From Phenylobacterium sp. (GTDB lineage: Bacteria > Pseudomonadota > Alphaproteobacteria > Caulobacterales > Caulobacteraceae), in contig NZ_WGNY01000024.1 of NCBI RefSeq assembly GCF_016124325.1, positions 1 through 64,000 on the forward strand: a stretch of DNA of 64,000 bases, in the 5' to 3' direction. Below are positions 63,325 to 64,000 of the stretch, piece by piece (the first letter of the stretch is position 1; the number at the start of each line of letters is the position of its first letter). Position numbers and translations under genes: made by a program. The notes below the pieces were generated by a model that saw only the letters and a program-made list of their open reading frames with translations, was not told where the DNA came from and searched no databases.

Positions 63325-64000
63325 TCAGGCGGACCAGGCCACGAGGGCGTAGGTCAGCAGACCCGCCACCCCGAGCAGCATCACGAAGGCGTAGTGGTAG
63401 ACGTAGCCCGACTGCAGCCGGCCGGCGCCTTTGCCGACCTTGACCGAGAGCGCCGAGACGCCGTCAGGCCCGAAGCCGTCGATGACCTTCTGGTCGCCGC
63501 CCTTCCAGAACAGGTCGCCCAGGACCTTCGCCGCGCGGACGAAGGTGGCCTGATAGAGTTCGTCGAAGAACCACTTGTTGTAGAAGAAGGTGTAGAGCGG
63601 CCCGCCCTTGGCGGCGAGGCGCGCGCCCAGGCCTTCCTTCACCAGATACATCCAGGCCGCGTAGCCCAGGCCCAGCAGCGTGGCGATCAGCGGCGCGAGA
63701 GTCACCAGCAGGGGCGCCTCATGGTGCTCCAGGATGTGGTTCGTCGGGGCGTTGAAGATCGCGCCGCGCCAGAACTCGTGCTGCTCGTGGCCGATGAACT
63801 GGCCCTCGAAGAACCAGCCCGAGAAGATCGCGCCGATCGACAGCACGACCAGCGGGACCAGCATCGTCCAGGGGCTCTCGTGCGGCTTGTGCTCGTGGCC
63901 GCCGTGGTCGGGCTCCTGGTGGGCGTCGTCATGCGCCGCGGCGTGGCCGTGATCGTCGCCGTGGGCGTGGTCGCGGTTGTGCCAGTGGTGCTCGAGGTCC
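63325..64000 (-). CDS. nuoL: NADH-quinone oxidoreductase subunit L (partial, C-terminal part)
   Basis: Distal pump subunit of complex I. Only the C-terminal about 224 codons are inside the window; the 5' end lies beyond the right edge. A His/Asp/Gly-rich loop (63865-64000 encodes [20 protein letters not shown] and more, about 13 His in 45 codons) precedes a membrane segment, then the long lateral helix and the final transmembrane helix ([21 protein letters not shown]). The His-rich loop is in the polar region between membrane segments. Confidence 0.93.
   Translation of the reverse strand, partial: DLEHHWHNRDHAHGDDHGHAAAHDDAHQEPDHGGHEHKPHESPWTMLVPLVVLSIGAIFSGWFFEGQFIGHEQHEFWRGAIFNAPTNHILEHHEAPLLVTLAPLIATLLGLGYAAWMYLVKEGLGARLAAKGGPLYTFFYNKWFFDELYQATFVRAAKVLGDLFWKGGDQKVIDGFGPDGVSALSVKVGKGAGRLQSGYVYHYAFVMLLGVAGLLTYALVAWSA

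Overview
The window is a 64-kb piece of a high-GC alphaproteobacterial chromosome, most likely from the Caulobacteraceae (Caulobacter/Phenylobacterium-like). The assignment rests on gene order and family content, not on a database search. Pointers are: eno-ftsB-pdhA-pdhB-pdhC with a lipoyl domain on E1-beta; trpGDC beside lexA-comEC-gltX-gltA; the lpxD-fabZ-lpxA-lpxI-lpxB and bamA-rseP(mmpA)-dxr-cdsA-uppS-frr-pyrH-tsf-rpsB run; LexA boxes of the alphaproteobacterial GAAC-N7-GAAC type; and a 29-codon ORF upstream of dnaE that matches the Caulobacter division inhibitor SidA in size, topology and SOS control. Both ends of the window cut genes: pdhC at the left and nuoL at the right. No tRNA, rRNA, CRISPR array, insertion sequence or prophage is visible, and no gene-free stretch exceeds about 260 bases.

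Layout. 1-5.3 kb: pyruvate dehydrogenase operon (pdhA-pdhB-GFA protein-pdhC, with 4-nt overlaps), ftsB and eno, all leftward. 5.4-9.2 kb: mixed small genes (crotonase family, Tat-exported PhoX-like protein, SnoaL-like protein, rpmF, MAPEG protein, YjbR). 9.2-13.2 kb: pyrG, secG, a GNAT and a glyoxalase-fold protein, tpiA. 13.3-20.5 kb: ppiD-trpE, an SDR, then trpG-trpD-trpC. 20.5-23.6 kb: a trypsin-like protease/DNA-RNA endonuclease fusion, divergent from lexA, in the slot where many alphaproteobacteria carry moaC-moeA. 23.5-28.8 kb: an ASCH-like small gene, comEC, gltX and gltA. 28.7-43.7 kb: one long leftward envelope, isoprenoid and translation cluster from rpsB to lpxB. 43.7-47.8 kb: a Pro-rich exported protein, dnaE and sidA. 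47.8-49.6 kb: a methyltransferase and an MDR oxidoreductase. 49.7-53.7 kb: lolD, lolC/E (lolF), proS, DUF1467 and methylmalonyl-CoA epimerase. 53.8-57.2 kb: a tandem-domain CoA transferase and an aldo/keto reductase. 57.2-64 kb: rnj, coaX, birA, nuoN, nuoM and nuoL (partial).

How the genes work together. The long leftward cluster joins outer-membrane construction (LpxD, FabZ, LpxA, LpxI, LpxB for lipid A; Skp and BamA for porins; RseP/MmpA for regulated membrane proteolysis) to isoprenoid and phospholipid precursors (Dxr, UppS, CdsA) and to translation (S2, EF-Ts, Frr). Lipoprotein export (LolD/LolF) lies further along. SOS control appears twice: a perfect LexA box in front of lexA, and a perfect box plus a degenerate one in front of sidA-dnaE.

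The observations most worth a second look are the protease-nuclease fusion with its palindromic promoter region, the overlooked sidA ORF, and a pair of inverted palindromic repeat elements that lie inside pdhC and are translated as part of the E2 linker.
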